Notes under the pieces: generated by a model
Databases searched by the model: none
What the model was told of the DNA's origin: nothing
The model's input: the letters and a program-made list of their open reading frames with translations, nothing else
Shown: one piece after another, positions 1-8,484 of the stretch
How the letters are laid out: each line of letters starts with the position of its first letter
Numbering within the stretch: position 1 is the stretch's first letter
Assembly: GCA_036387415.1 (NCBI GenBank)
Contig: DASVTU010000039.1
Span: 558,001 to 622,000, forward strand
Direction of reading: 5' to 3'
From: DASVTU01 sp036387415
GTDB taxonomy: Bacteria > Acidobacteriota > Blastocatellia > Pyrinomonadales > Pyrinomonadaceae
Length of the DNA stretch: 64,000 nt
Program-made: the position numbers and the translations under genes

Positions 1-1203
1 GCCCGGACTCATGTTCTGCCCGTCGCGGTTCGGCCTTCCCTGAAAACGCTGCAAACGCTTCATGAATTCCGCTTCGCCTGTGAGCAGCGTGATGGCCGTC
101 GCGCGCGACGCATCTGCGCCCGGCGTGGCGGTGACGAAAACCACGTCGCCCTTCTTCAAATCGGCCAACTTAATCAACGGCAGATTCGCCAACATCTCTT
201 GAAAATTCCTTCCACCTCCGCCGCCTCCGCCACCACGGCGTCCGCCGCCCTCGCCACGCGCCTCTCTCGCTTCTCTGCGCGCGCGTCGATTCTCATCGTC
301 GCCACGTTGGCCTTCCGGCGCGCGTCGTTGCTGTCGTTGCTCCGTGATGGTCGCGGCGATTTCCGGCGTGACGCGGCGCAGCGTCGTGCGCTGCCCGATG
401 GAGACGGTCAAGGGAGTGCCCATCTGTTCGCTCTGAATGGCAATCTCTCCGGTCGCCACGTTGACGGACGTGACCGTGCCGCCGACTCTGACAAAGGAAC
501 CGAAAATAATCTCTTCGGGAGTGAAGCGTGTGCCGTCGGCGTTTCTCTCGCCGCGTGCGCGGAGTTGGTCGCCAACCTTCAAGTCGGCAAACGAAGACGC
601 GACGGCATCCGCGGCGTTAACCGAGTCGGGCGCGTAGCGCAGAAACTTGACCTTGCCTGACGACGCATCAACCACCACGCCCTCCGCGCCTTCGCGTCCG
701 CGTGCACGAAGCGTTATCTCTTTGGTCGCGGGATTGAGCGCGGCGATGCGTCCGGCGATGCCGCGACGGTTCCAATCATCACCCGCTCCGGCCTGTGCGC
801 CTGTCGATGCGGCGACTCTGCCCGTCACGACGATTTGACGCGCCGTGACCGAAGCGCCGTCCGCTGCGACCTGCCCGCGCGCGAAAACGCGGTCGCCGAC
901 CGTGATGTCGGCCAGTGAAATTTTGACGGCCTTCTCCGCGGAGGTTTCGCCGGGAGGCACGCGCACGATGTTGCTCCGTTCGTCCATCGCGGCGACAACC
1001 AGACGACCTTCCGCCGTCTTGATAGTCACCGTTCTGGCTGACGCATCAATCGCCGTCACTTCACCGACAACGCGGCTTTGCGTCGCCGCGCTTGCCGTCG
1101 GAGTTTGTCCGCCTGCTGCGGCGGCGGCGGTCTGTCCCTCCGTCTCGCTCGCCACGGAGAGCGCGAGCACAAAAATCGCACAGCCGACCAAGAATCTTTT
1201 CAT
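1..1203 (-). CDS. Secreted DUF5666 repeat protein (C-terminus beyond window)
   Basis: The reading frame is open from an ATG to the window edge, so the C-terminus is missing. The product begins with a signal peptide (MKRFLVGCAIFVLALSVASE) and carries three related beta-rich repeats. Each has a 'VGEVTAIDASARTVTIKT'-like core, the pattern of the DUF5666 domain, which is thought to have an OB-like fold. A low-complexity Arg/Gly segment follows (about residues 300-335, including GGGGGGG), and then a final motif near the edge, 'LKKGDVVFVTATPG'. Location is probably periplasmic or surface. The domain has no settled biochemical role. Family call is good, function unknown. Confidence 0.75.
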   Translation of the reverse strand, partial: MKRFLVGCAIFVLALSVASETEGQTAAAAAGGQTPTASAATQSRVVGEVTAIDASARTVTIKTAEGRLVVAAMDERSNIVRVPPGETSAEKAVKISLADITVGDRVFARGQVAADGASVTARQIVVTGRVAASTGAQAGAGDDWNRRGIAGRIAALNPATKEITLRARGREGAEGVVVDASSGKVKFLRYAPDSVNAADAVASSFADLKVGDQLRARGERNADGTRFTPEEIIFGSFVRVGGTVTSVNVATGEIAIQSEQMGTPLTVSIGQRTTLRRVTPEIAATITEQRQQRRAPEGQRGDDENRRARREAREARGEGGGRRGGGGGGGGRNFQEMLANLPLIKLADLKKGDVVFVTATPGADASRATAITLLTGEAEFMKRLQRFQGRPNRDGQNMSPG

Positions 1204-1501
1204 CTCGTTTCCTTCTTCTCGCTGACGCACGTCGAAGCACTTGTTAATAAACGTCGCCCCGGTCAAAATCCCGGCCAAAAACAGGGGTTTTGCAAAAATT
1301 CGCGGATTGGGAGAGTTTCGAGGAGCATTGGTGAAAACGCTCCGCACGCCGACACGGTTACAGATAGTTGCAGGGGATGCGACTTTTCTGTCAGGGGAGC
1401 GGATTGTTTGTCGAGGGAGAAGGAAATTATAACAGACGCGTAGCGGCAAACCTTGCGTCGTCGCGCCGTCCAGCGACCAGTCATCTCGTCACGTCATTGT
1501 T

Positions 1502-2524
1502 TCAGCGACGCATGTGCCGGACGATTTCACTCATGCGTTCGAGCGCGAGTTTGATTTCCTCATCCCAGAAACGCCAATCGTGCAAGCCGGGGCGTTCGTG
1601 ATATTCGTATGCGACGCCGCGTTCGCGGAGCGCATCGGCGAAGCGCGGGTTGCTCGGCAGCACAGACGCCAGAGGGTCGCCGCTTCCCGTCGAGACATAG
1701 AGATAAGGCAGACGCGCACGCACGTCGGTCGCGCCGAGCAAGCGAAATAGGTCATTCTGGCGGCGCGTCTCGCTCTCCATCGAGCCGAAGACGCGTCGCA
1801 TGATTTGCGCGTACTCTTCGTTCGCGTTGCTGCTGACGATGTTGGTGCGCGGCGCGTCGAAGGCTCCGCTAAAACTGGCGGCGAAGGCGAACTGCTGCGG
1901 GTAACGAAGCGCGAATTTCATTGCGCCGAAGCCGCCCATCGAAAGCCCCGCGACGGCACGGCCATACCCGCTCGACAGCGTTCGATACTTCGCGTCGATG
2001 TGTGGAATGAGGTCGCGCATCAACGCATCTTCATAGCGCGCACGCTCGTCGCTCGCACTGTTAGCATACCAACTATTGCCCACGCCCGGCATGACGACAA
2101 TCAAATGATAAGGCTCGACGTAGGAGACGAGATTCGTGCGCGTCGTCCAATCGTTTTCGTTGCCGTAAGCTCCGTGCAGCAGATAGAGCACGGGGTAGCG
2201 TCGCGCGCTTCTTCCGTAGTTCGCGGGCAACAACACTTTGAACGGCAGCGACGCGCCGCCCAGACTCGACGCCGTCAAACCATCTCGAACGACGACTGGC
2301 GCTGACTCCGACGACTGTGGCGACGGCACTGTCGGTTTTCTCGACGACGGAAGCCGCCTTGTTTTCGTCGCTGCTTGAATCGAAACCGTTTCTGTTGTGG
2401 CCGAGGCTGAAGCTGTTTTTGTTCCGGTCGCGCGCCTGTGCTGTGCAGGCGAGGTTTCCGGCAGCGTCAACACGGCGGTAAGCGTCAACGGCAACAAGCA
2501 CAACACGCGAAATTTATTCTTCAT
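1502..2524 (-). CDS. Secreted esterase of the esterase D / Fes type (alpha/beta hydrolase)
   Basis: About 340 residues. An N-terminal signal peptide (MKNKFRVLCLLPLTLTAVLT...) is followed by a Ser/Thr-rich spacer of about 60 residues. The alpha/beta-hydrolase core starts near residue 85. It shows 'YLLHGAYGNENDW' (oxyanion region), the nucleophile elbow 'GLSMGGFGAM' with Ser near 195, a 'STGSGDPL' acid region and a late His in 'RPGLHDWRFW'. This is the putative esterase family that includes esterase D, trehalose mycolyltransferases and enterochelin esterases. The ATG is chosen over an upstream TTG because AGGA lies about 8 bases before it. Substrate unknown; a carboxyl ester is likely. Confidence 0.82.
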   Translation of the reverse strand: MKNKFRVLCLLPLTLTAVLTLPETSPAQHRRATGTKTASASATTETVSIQAATKTRRLPSSRKPTVPSPQSSESAPVVVRDGLTASSLGGASLPFKVLLPANYGRSARRYPVLYLLHGAYGNENDWTTRTNLVSYVEPYHLIVVMPGVGNSWYANSASDERARYEDALMRDLIPHIDAKYRTLSSGYGRAVAGLSMGGFGAMKFALRYPQQFAFAASFSGAFDAPRTNIVSSNANEEYAQIMRRVFGSMESETRRQNDLFRLLGATDVRARLPYLYVSTGSGDPLASVLPSNPRFADALRERGVAYEYHERPGLHDWRFWDEEIKLALERMSEIVRHMRR

Positions 2525-2605
2525 GGACAAATCCTAACGCATATCTCGCACGGCGGTCGAAGAATTTGCATGGCGATAAAAAAGCGAGTTACGGACAATA
2601 AAAAA

Positions 2606-2697
2606 AATGCGGATTGCTAACAATAAAAATGCGGACTGCTGATGAAAGATGAGTGTCTTCCAATCCGCAATCCGCATTCCAAAATCCGCAATTTCCA
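2606..2697. repeat. Heptamer-type intergenic inverted repeat (TCCGCAA family)
   Basis: The spacer between the esterase start and the rpoD stop carries repeated 'atgcggattg' and 'atgcggactg' on the left and 'aatccgcaatccgcattcc', then 'aatccgcaattt', on the right. The right part is built from 7-base units TCCGCAA/TCCGCAT. The left copies are the complement, so the RNA could fold back. It belongs to the same family as the repeats near 32.8, 37.4 and 60.8 kb. Confidence 0.7.
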
Positions 2698-2709
2698 GCG
2701 GCGTGCTTT

Positions 2710-4404
2710 TTAGGTGAAGGGCTTGAGCAGACGCGCGCGCGAAGGATGCCGTAGCTTCTTGAGTGCTTTGGATTCGATTTGTCGAATGCGCTCGCGCGTC
2801 ACGTCGAAGTTTTGTCCGACCTCTTCGAGCGTGTGCTCCTCGCCTTGCGGGTCGAGGCCGAAACGCAGTTTGATAACCTTCTCCTCGCGCGGGCTGAGCG
2901 TCTGCAAAACTTCGTCGGTTATCTCCCGAAGATTCTGCGAGACAACCCCATCCGAAGGGCTAATCTTCGACTTGTCTTCGATGAAATCGCCGAGGTTGGC
3001 CTCGCCGTCTTCACCGATAGGCGTCTCAAGCGAGACGGGTTGCTGCGCCATCTTGAAGATGCTGCGAACTTTGGCGACCGACATATCGACGCGCTCGGCT
3101 ATCTCCTCGCTCGTCGGTTCGCGTCCCAACTCCTGCACCAGCGCGCGCGATGTCTTGACGAGTTTGTTAATCGTCTCAATCATGTGGACGGGAATACGAA
3201 TCGTGCGCGCCTGGTCAGCGATGGCGCGTGTGATGGCCTGTCGAATCCACCACGTTGCATAGGTCGAAAACTTGTAACCACGCCGCCAGTCAAACTTCTC
3301 CACGCCGCGCATCAGGCCGATGTTGCCTTCCTGAATCAAGTCGAGAAATGGCAGGCCGCGATTGATGTACTTCTTGGCGATGGAGACGACGAGACGCAGG
3401 TTGGCCTCCGTCATTTCGCGTTTGGCTTCGACGGTCTGGACGACGCTCTTGGCAATCACTTGATGCGAGCGTTTGATGTCCACGGTCGAGAGATAGGTGT
3501 CGCTCTCGACCTGTTTGAGGTGGCGGCGTCCGGCGCTGATGTGCCGCTTCCATTCCTTCTCGTCTTCAGGCTTGATACGCTTGCGTCCGAGTTTCTCCGT
3601 GTGCTTCTCAATGTCGCGCTCGTAGGTGCGTACCTCTTTGAAGACCGCGCCAATCGCTGCGATGAGGCGTTGCCGCGCATCCTCTTTGAGATTGAGATGC
3701 TTGATTTCGCGCGAGATTTCCAGACGCGTGTGCGCGAGTTTGCGACGCAGACGCAGGAGTTTCTTGGTCTTCTTGTTGCGAACGAGCGTGCGCTCGGCGC
3801 GCAGTTTATCCGCCTCTTTCAAACCATGCTGAAAGAGTTTGCGGATACGTTCGATGCCTTCGACGGTAATGCGTAGATACTCTTCGCCACGGTCTTCCAA
3901 CTCGACGATTTCGGCATCGTCGGAGAAGGAGACGACATCGCGTATGTTGAGTTTACCGGCTTCGAGTTCCTCGCCGATTTTCAAGATTTCCTTGATGGCG
4001 ATGGGTGAACGCGCGATGGCTCGATTGGCACGGATTTGTCCGGCCTCGATGCGCTTGGCGATGGTCACTTCCTGTTCGCGCGTCAAGAGCGGCACGCGTC
4101 CCATCTGCGACAGATAGAGCCGCACGGGGTCGCTCGCTTTATCGTCCACGCCTGCTGACAAGTCGAGTTCATCCTCTTCGTCAAAAGGCTCCGCGTTGTC
4201 GCCGAGAGTTGTGGCTCCGGTGGTGACATCTTCGATGAGTAGTTCATCGGAGTCGGCTTCGGTCAGACCCGTCCCGCCGAGCTTTTGCAGCACGTCTTCC
4301 ACTCTGTCAGTAGAAATGGCATCGCCTTGATGCTCTTCATCAAGGCTCTCGAAAGGAAGATATTTGTCGCCACTTAAGGCCATCGTGTGCAGCCCCTTGC
4401 TCAT
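2710..4404 (-). CDS. rpoD: RNA polymerase primary sigma factor RpoD (sigma-70)
   Basis: The principal sigma factor directs RNA polymerase to -35/-10 promoters. Region 1.2 is present ('DPVRLYLSQMGRVPLLTREQ'), followed by a charged non-conserved region of about 130 residues. Region 2 follows, with the 'YKFSTYATWWIRQAITRAIA' core that binds and melts the -10 element. Region 3 is 'IRIPVHMIETINKLVKT...' and region 4 includes 'HTLEEVGQNFDVTRERIRQI'. Length (564 aa) fits a group 1 factor. The frame extends to a GTG at 4425 and ATGs at 4419 and 4416. I prefer the ATG at 4404 because GGAG sits six bases upstream. Monocistronic, with a long upstream spacer. Confidence 0.97.
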   Translation of the reverse strand: MSKGLHTMALSGDKYLPFESLDEEHQGDAISTDRVEDVLQKLGGTGLTEADSDELLIEDVTTGATTLGDNAEPFDEEDELDLSAGVDDKASDPVRLYLSQMGRVPLLTREQEVTIAKRIEAGQIRANRAIARSPIAIKEILKIGEELEAGKLNIRDVVSFSDDAEIVELEDRGEEYLRITVEGIERIRKLFQHGLKEADKLRAERTLVRNKKTKKLLRLRRKLAHTRLEISREIKHLNLKEDARQRLIAAIGAVFKEVRTYERDIEKHTEKLGRKRIKPEDEKEWKRHISAGRRHLKQVESDTYLSTVDIKRSHQVIAKSVVQTVEAKREMTEANLRLVVSIAKKYINRGLPFLDLIQEGNIGLMRGVEKFDWRRGYKFSTYATWWIRQAITRAIADQARTIRIPVHMIETINKLVKTSRALVQELGREPTSEEIAERVDMSVAKVRSIFKMAQQPVSLETPIGEDGEANLGDFIEDKSKISPSDGVVSQNLREITDEVLQTLSPREEKVIKLRFGLDPQGEEHTLEEVGQNFDVTRERIRQIESKALKKLRHPSRARLLKPFT

Positions 4405-4783
4405 GGGTTTCTCCATCATTCTCACCGCGTCTCGCCGGAGACGCCTCTCATCCCTCTCTTCAAAAAACTTACTCGCCCGCGCTTCCTCGTCTCGATTCAG
4501 GGAAGGCTCGGAATCCGTCTATCATGCGTCTATTAAGACACCGCCGTCGCTTCCTCGTCCCCAAATCTTTCAACTCCCGTCCATCCGTCTTCTATTAGAT
4601 GAAACGTTTATTCCAAGGATTGCACCGACGCGTAAAGAAAAATCAACAATTGATGCGAGGTTGCTTATTTGTCCCTAAAGTAAACTATCTACTCGCTTTA
4701 TTCAATGACGCGATTGCCGGGCAAGTCAGGCGCGACCACCCGGCAACCACATTTTCAGCCTTTTGGCGAAGGCGCGACCCGTT
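4405..4783. other. Spacer upstream of rpoD, no gene seen
   Basis: This stretch separates rpoD from the stop of the BON protein gene, both on the minus strand. It must hold the rpoD leader and probably its promoter. AT-rich patches occur near 4600-4700, but I found no convincing paired -35/-10 element and no conserved RNA structure. The open frames on either strand look non-coding. Confidence 0.5.
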
Positions 4784-5344
4784 TTAGTATCTGCCGCCAC
4801 GTTCGCTCCGCAGGTTGTTCGTCACCGAAAAGACTCCGGGGACGCCGCTCGCCGCAATATATGCGAGATTCCTGTCCGCGTTGTTCGCCACCACGCCTTC
4901 CAGTGTCACATGACCACGGTTGACGATGATGTGAAGCGACGGATTCGCACCTCTCGCATACCTGTAGAGATTGCCCGTGCGGAAGACCGCGCGGTACGTC
5001 TGTGCGCGAATCTCATCGTCGGAGGGCGAGAGCGGCAACACTTCGATATTGTTGATGACACGCTCGACACCCCGAATCCGTTCCACGCGATGCTCTGCCT
5101 CTTTGCGCGTAATCGGTTGCACCACCTGCCCGTAGAGCGTCACGGTGTTGCCCTCGACCTTGTACGCGAGATTGTCGAATACACCATAATACGGCAAAGT
5201 CACAAGTTCCTTACGAACTTTCTTCAACACCTGTTCAGTCGTGAATGTCTGCCCGACCGTTTGAGCCGGAACAGCCACCGCCGCCGATGTCACAAACACC
5301 AACACGGCGACCGCTGCGACAATTTTATTCCACATCCTTTTCAT
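4784..5344 (-). CDS. Periplasmic protein with two BON domains (OsmY-like)
   Basis: About 186 residues: a signal peptide ending near 'AVAVPAQ', then two BON modules. Module one spans about 35-105 ('VEGNTVTLYGQVVQPITRKE' followed by 'RIRGVERVINNIEVLP'). Module two spans about 110-185 ('HIIVNRGHVTLEGVVAN'...'GVPGVFSVTNNLR'). BON domains occur in OsmY and other envelope proteins and are thought to bind phospholipid surfaces. The ATG at 5344 has AGGGG nine bases upstream, so the upstream GTG at 5353 is less likely. The gene starts 48 bases after a MarR regulator on the same strand and is probably cotranscribed with it. Confidence 0.85.
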   Translation of the reverse strand: MKRMWNKIVAAVAVLVFVTSAAVAVPAQTVGQTFTTEQVLKKVRKELVTLPYYGVFDNLAYKVEGNTVTLYGQVVQPITRKEAEHRVERIRGVERVINNIEVLPLSPSDDEIRAQTYRAVFRTGNLYRYARGANPSLHIIVNRGHVTLEGVVANNADRNLAYIAASGVPGVFSVTNNLRSERGGRY

Positions 5345-5392
5345 CTTCTTCACCCCTTATGCTTGAACACTAACTCTTTTATTGGCAACCGT

Positions 5393-5869
5393 TTAAGCCT
5401 GCTGCGACTTCACCGCCGCCAACGGCTCCACGGTTTCCAGAGCCTCCACAACTTTTTCCAGCGCCTCGATAACCCTTCGCTGTTCGGCCTCGCTCAGGTG
5501 CGCCAGCGCGCGGTCGAAGATTTCGCTGCGTCGGCGGCGAAACTGGCTCACCAGACGCTCGCCCTTCTCCGACAGACCGACAATCACCGAACGCCTGTCC
5601 TGAACGCCTATCTGCCTCCGAATCAACTCTTTACGAAGCAAGCGGTCGGTCAACTGCGTGACCGCCGGAGCCGAAATCCTGAGTTCCGTAGCCAGTTGCC
5701 CCGTCGCGCACGCGCCGCGCTCGCGCAGTATCCTCAAAGCCTGTGCTTGCGGCAGCGTTAAATCGAGTTCGGCCAGATGCTTCTGGTAGTGTTCAATCAA
5801 GCGATTGGACACCGCCTCCGCAAACCTGTTCAAAACTTCCACGGCCTTTATCGACTCCGCTCCGGTCAT
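5393..5869 (-). CDS. MarR-family transcriptional regulator
   Basis: 158 residues, the usual length for a dimeric winged-helix MarR protein. The recognition region 'ATGQLATELRISAPAVTQLT' is followed by 'DRLLRKELIRRQIGVQDRRS' (the wing, with its typical DRR), and the C-terminal dimerisation helix 'ALAHLSEAEQRRVIEALEKV' is clear. The ATG has GGAGG six bases upstream. It leads the probable two-gene unit with the BON protein, so the regulator may control envelope functions. An AT-rich palindrome overlapping a possible -10 element lies about 31 bases upstream, which suggests autoregulation. Ligand unknown. Confidence 0.9.
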   Translation of the reverse strand: MTGAESIKAVEVLNRFAEAVSNRLIEHYQKHLAELDLTLPQAQALRILRERGACATGQLATELRISAPAVTQLTDRLLRKELIRRQIGVQDRRSVIVGLSEKGERLVSQFRRRRSEIFDRALAHLSEAEQRRVIEALEKVVEALETVEPLAAVKSQQA

Positions 5870-5899
5870 GCCCCGCCTCCGGTAGTTATCTTAGCGAAC

Positions 5900-5920
5900 A
5901 TTTAAGATGCATTAAATATA
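5900..5920 (-). promoter_or_regulatory. Possible MarR operator overlapping a -10 element
   Basis: The palindrome atttaagatgcattaaat (5900-5917) has matching ATTTAA/TTAAAT arms. On the minus strand it overlaps TATATT (5915-5920), a plausible -10 about 45 bases from the MarR ATG. MarR proteins commonly bind AT-rich palindromes of this size near their own promoters. No strong -35 is visible, so this is a suggestion. Confidence 0.4.
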
Positions 5921-6080
5921 ACAGGAGTTGCTTCCATCGCCTCTCCCATTTAAAACTCTATCCCGTTCATTTTTAACAACTTACACCAACTCCCCCTCAC
6001 ACTTAATCGTTTAGAAAAAGCTGCGCCTTCCGACGCGAAAACCGCAGAACGCAATCAGTCTCCGAACTCGAAGCGGCAAA

Positions 6081-6115
6081 GAGAAAGGCCGGACGAATCG
6101 TGATTCGTCCGGCCT
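6081..6115 (-). terminator. Rho-independent terminator of the glycine-zipper gene
   Basis: Perfect 14-base arms (6086-6099 and 6102-6115, from AGGCCGGACGAATC) with a two-base centre. On the minus strand they are followed by TTTCTC. The hairpin lies about 40 bases past the stop of the minus-strand gene, as expected for an intrinsic terminator. Confidence 0.75.
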
Positions 6116-6154
6116 CGGCGTTGCAAGTAGTTGCGCTAAGCTGTTGATTCTAAA

Positions 6155-6553
6155 TTAGAAGCGTCTTGCGTAGCGTCTGCTACGGCGGGTGTAGATGTAA
6201 GAGGTTCCCGCTCCTGCGAGTGCGCCGACGGCGGCAGCCCTCTTTCCACCGAACGCCGCGCCCAGACCCGCGCCGAGCGCCGAACCGCCCAGAACCGTGC
6301 CGATGCGACGTGTGGTCGGATTGAAGTGGCGTGTGGCGGCGCGTCGGTTCATGGCATAGAGCGCGCCGGAACCCGCGCCGATGGCCGCGCCCTTCTTCCC
6401 GGCGATGAGCGCGCCCGCGATTGCGCCGCCGCCGATGATGGCCGCCGTGCGTGATTTACGTCCAAAACGCGAACGCTCCTGCGCCGACGCGAGCGGTGCA
6501 GTCGCGGCGAGCAAGACCGTCAGACACAAGAAAGAGAAGAAAAATCTTTTCAT
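6155..6553 (-). CDS. Small exported glycine-zipper protein
   Basis: 132 residues: signal peptide (MKRFFFSFLCLTVLLAATAPLASA), then two glycine-zipper stretches, 'AIIGGGAIAGALIAGKKGAA' and 'GTVLGGSALGAGLGAAFGG', and a basic C-terminus (RRSRRYARRF). Glycine-zipper proteins are small membrane- or envelope-associated proteins, and several are osmotic lipoproteins. The frame runs to 6805, but the ATG at 6553 is preferred: AAGGAG lies about nine bases before it and the signal peptide begins there. The upstream part of the frame is arginine- and cysteine-rich and looks non-coding. Exact role unknown. Confidence 0.7.
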   Translation of the reverse strand: MKRFFFSFLCLTVLLAATAPLASAQERSRFGRKSRTAAIIGGGAIAGALIAGKKGAAIGAGSGALYAMNRRAATRHFNPTTRRIGTVLGGSALGAGLGAAFGGKRAAAVGALAGAGTSYIYTRRSRRYARRF

Positions 6554-6974
6554 CCGAAGGACTCCTTGAAAAATTTCGTTTGCTTGAAAATAGAAGAGAG
6601 GCCAGATTGTGCTCTCCCCTTCACAATTTTGGCCTCTCAGCATACGGTCGCTCATGTTCTGAAAACGCCGCACACTTTCCTTAATCAAGGCGCATGCCAC
6701 ACGACACGCGTCCACTTGCACGCGCCGCAAACATGCACATTCAACGCCGAAACTGCCGAAATTGCACAACAATCGCGCACTCTGCGGGAGTTGACGGAGG
6801 GGCAAACGCGACTGACGGCTGACGATATGGTTGAGCGTCTATGCGAAAACGGCAGTTCGATTTTTGCCATCGGCGCAAAATTCCTGCACGTCGAATTTAT
6901 GCTTTCCGTCGGGGCTTGAGGACGACGCTAATGATAAGAAAACATTGGTCGCAGGGGAATTTAATTGAACTCCG
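6554..6974. other. Spacer with a leader hairpin, otherwise empty
   Basis: No convincing gene. Inverted repeat 6596-6611/6622-6638 (gagaggccagattgtg and its near complement) lies about 45 bases upstream of the glycine-zipper ATG and would be in its 5' leader. It could be a leader hairpin or the remnant of a terminator. The rest shows nothing recognisable. Confidence 0.45.
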
Positions 6975-7976
6975 TCAGGATCGTCGCGCCGGAGCGGAAC
7001 GGCGTCGCGCGCCGGAGACGAGGCTCACAACGAAGTCCGCGTTGTAGGCGCGGACGTAAATTTTATCGCCTTTGCGAATAATGTAGGTCGGCCCCGATTT
7101 GACGGCGAGACGATGCACGACTGTGCCCGTTCGCTTGTCGATGAGATAGAGAAAATCCGGTTCGTTGGTGAAGCCATAACCGGAGACGATGAGGTCGCCG
7201 ACGACTTCAAAATTCGACGCGTTGGAGACGAGCGGCTGGCTGCGCCAGATGACGCGTGCGTCGCGGATGTTAATCGCGGTGAGGTAAGCATTCATGCCTC
7301 TCGACGAGCGCGCGTAGGTCGCATGGCTGTGCGCGACGTAGAGCACATCACCTTCTTCCACAGCCCAGTCGATGTTCTGGTAAACGAAACTGCGTTCGCC
7401 ATGTGGTATGTCGGGCGGGTAGACGTAGTTGCCGAAATCGAAGCCGTAGCGAAACGCGCCCGAAACGGGATTCATCGAGACGAGATAGCGTCCCTCGCCA
7501 TAATTTCGACCGTAGACAAGCAGCGTGCTTGCGCTCTGCGCGATGGCTTTCGTGAGGATGTGTCCCTTGTAATTAACGGGGACGTTGGAAGGCAGGCGCG
7601 TGTTTGCGCTCGACGGCGCACTGTCCGGCGTGTCGCCGAGTTCATACAGAGGCAACCGTAGGCCGTTTCGCTCGAACCATTCCGCATCATCCGTAATCTG
7701 GTTGGCACGCGACGATGAGATGACGAGACGCGTGCCGCCACCCGTCGTTCGTGCAGATGATGCCCGACGGAAATCCGGCTTCGGTAAAATCACCATCCGC
7801 AGAGATTCGATGCCGTCCTGCGACGCGGAGGCACGCGGCGCATGAGTCGGTGGCCTTGACGCTACGACGCGTCCATGCGAAGTGACGTTGAAGCAGAAAA
7901 ACGACGCGACGGATACGAGCAAGATGAACGACATGTGCACGGCGATGCGGCGGTCGAGGGTAGTTTTGATTCGCAT
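6975..7976 (-). CDS. Exported protein of unknown function, possible beta-propeller
   Basis: 333 residues. One N-terminal hydrophobic segment (about 12-32, 'AVHMSFILLVSVASFFCFNV') suggests a signal anchor, followed by a Ser/Ala-rich linker. The C-terminal 200 residues show repeating short beta units such as 'SASTLLVYGRNYGEGRYLVS', 'EEGDVLYVAHSHATYARSS' and 'VVGDLIVSGYGFT'. These resemble PQQ-like or WD-type propeller blades ('LYLIDKRTGTVVHRLAVKSG' looks like a PQQ-repeat strand). No catalytic residues can be named. The gene stands alone on the minus strand with weak translation signals. It may bind ligands or protein partners outside the cytoplasm; this is inference. Confidence 0.6.
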   Translation of the reverse strand: MRIKTTLDRRIAVHMSFILLVSVASFFCFNVTSHGRVVASRPPTHAPRASASQDGIESLRMVILPKPDFRRASSARTTGGGTRLVISSSRANQITDDAEWFERNGLRLPLYELGDTPDSAPSSANTRLPSNVPVNYKGHILTKAIAQSASTLLVYGRNYGEGRYLVSMNPVSGAFRYGFDFGNYVYPPDIPHGERSFVYQNIDWAVEEGDVLYVAHSHATYARSSRGMNAYLTAINIRDARVIWRSQPLVSNASNFEVVGDLIVSGYGFTNEPDFLYLIDKRTGTVVHRLAVKSGPTYIIRKGDKIYVRAYNADFVVSLVSGARRRSAPARRS

Positions 7977-8150
7977 AAGAGGTTACCTGCGCTCCGATTG
8001 TATGTGACAGATTGATTCACAAACAAGCAACAGAGGCAACATCTTCAACGTTCGCATCGACATCGCTGTCGGACGGATTACCTTTCGCTTTCGTCCTCCC
8101 CTCACGCGATTGCTTTTCGGTGTTTCAGATTACTTTTTTTTGCAGTCAGA

Positions 8151-8375
8151 TTACTTTTTGCGTTTCTGGTCGCCACGGTCGCCCTGTCCCGCGGGCACGG
8201 TGGTCTTCGCCGCTCTCTTTCTGTCTTGCGAAAGTGAGCGTCCTACATCGTCGCTTTCTTTGAAGCGTCCGTCTTCGTCGCGCCGCACATAACGCTTGTC
8301 GGTGCCTGTGTCAATCAATTCGCGTTTGCTCGACCCCTTGCGCGTTCCCTTTGTGCTCGCTTTTTTGCTTGCCAT
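8151..8375 (-). CDS. Small, very basic conserved protein next to ligD
   Basis: 74 residues, rich in Lys, Arg, Ser, Thr and Asp, with no hydrophobic core: 'KASTKGTRKGSSKRELIDTG' then 'TDKRYVRRDEDGRFKESDDV' and a Lys-rich tail. I recall similar short 'ELI(D/N)TGTDKRYVRRD' proteins as conserved hypotheticals in several soil bacterial groups. An ATG with GAGGAGAAAAGTTG upstream is preferred over the TTG one codon earlier. It begins about 110 bases after the ligD stop on the same strand. It is probably disordered and may bind nucleic acid, but no function is established. Confidence 0.7.
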   Translation of the reverse strand: MASKKASTKGTRKGSSKRELIDTGTDKRYVRRDEDGRFKESDDVGRSLSQDRKRAAKTTVPAGQGDRGDQKRKK

Positions 8376-8484
8376 CAACTTTTCTCCTCATGTTCGATGA
8401 ATTGATAAACGCATCTCTTGCATTTGCGCGTCGTTGTTACGGCGTTGCGGAGCGGCGTCGTCGCAGGTCTTGTCGTCGCAGGTC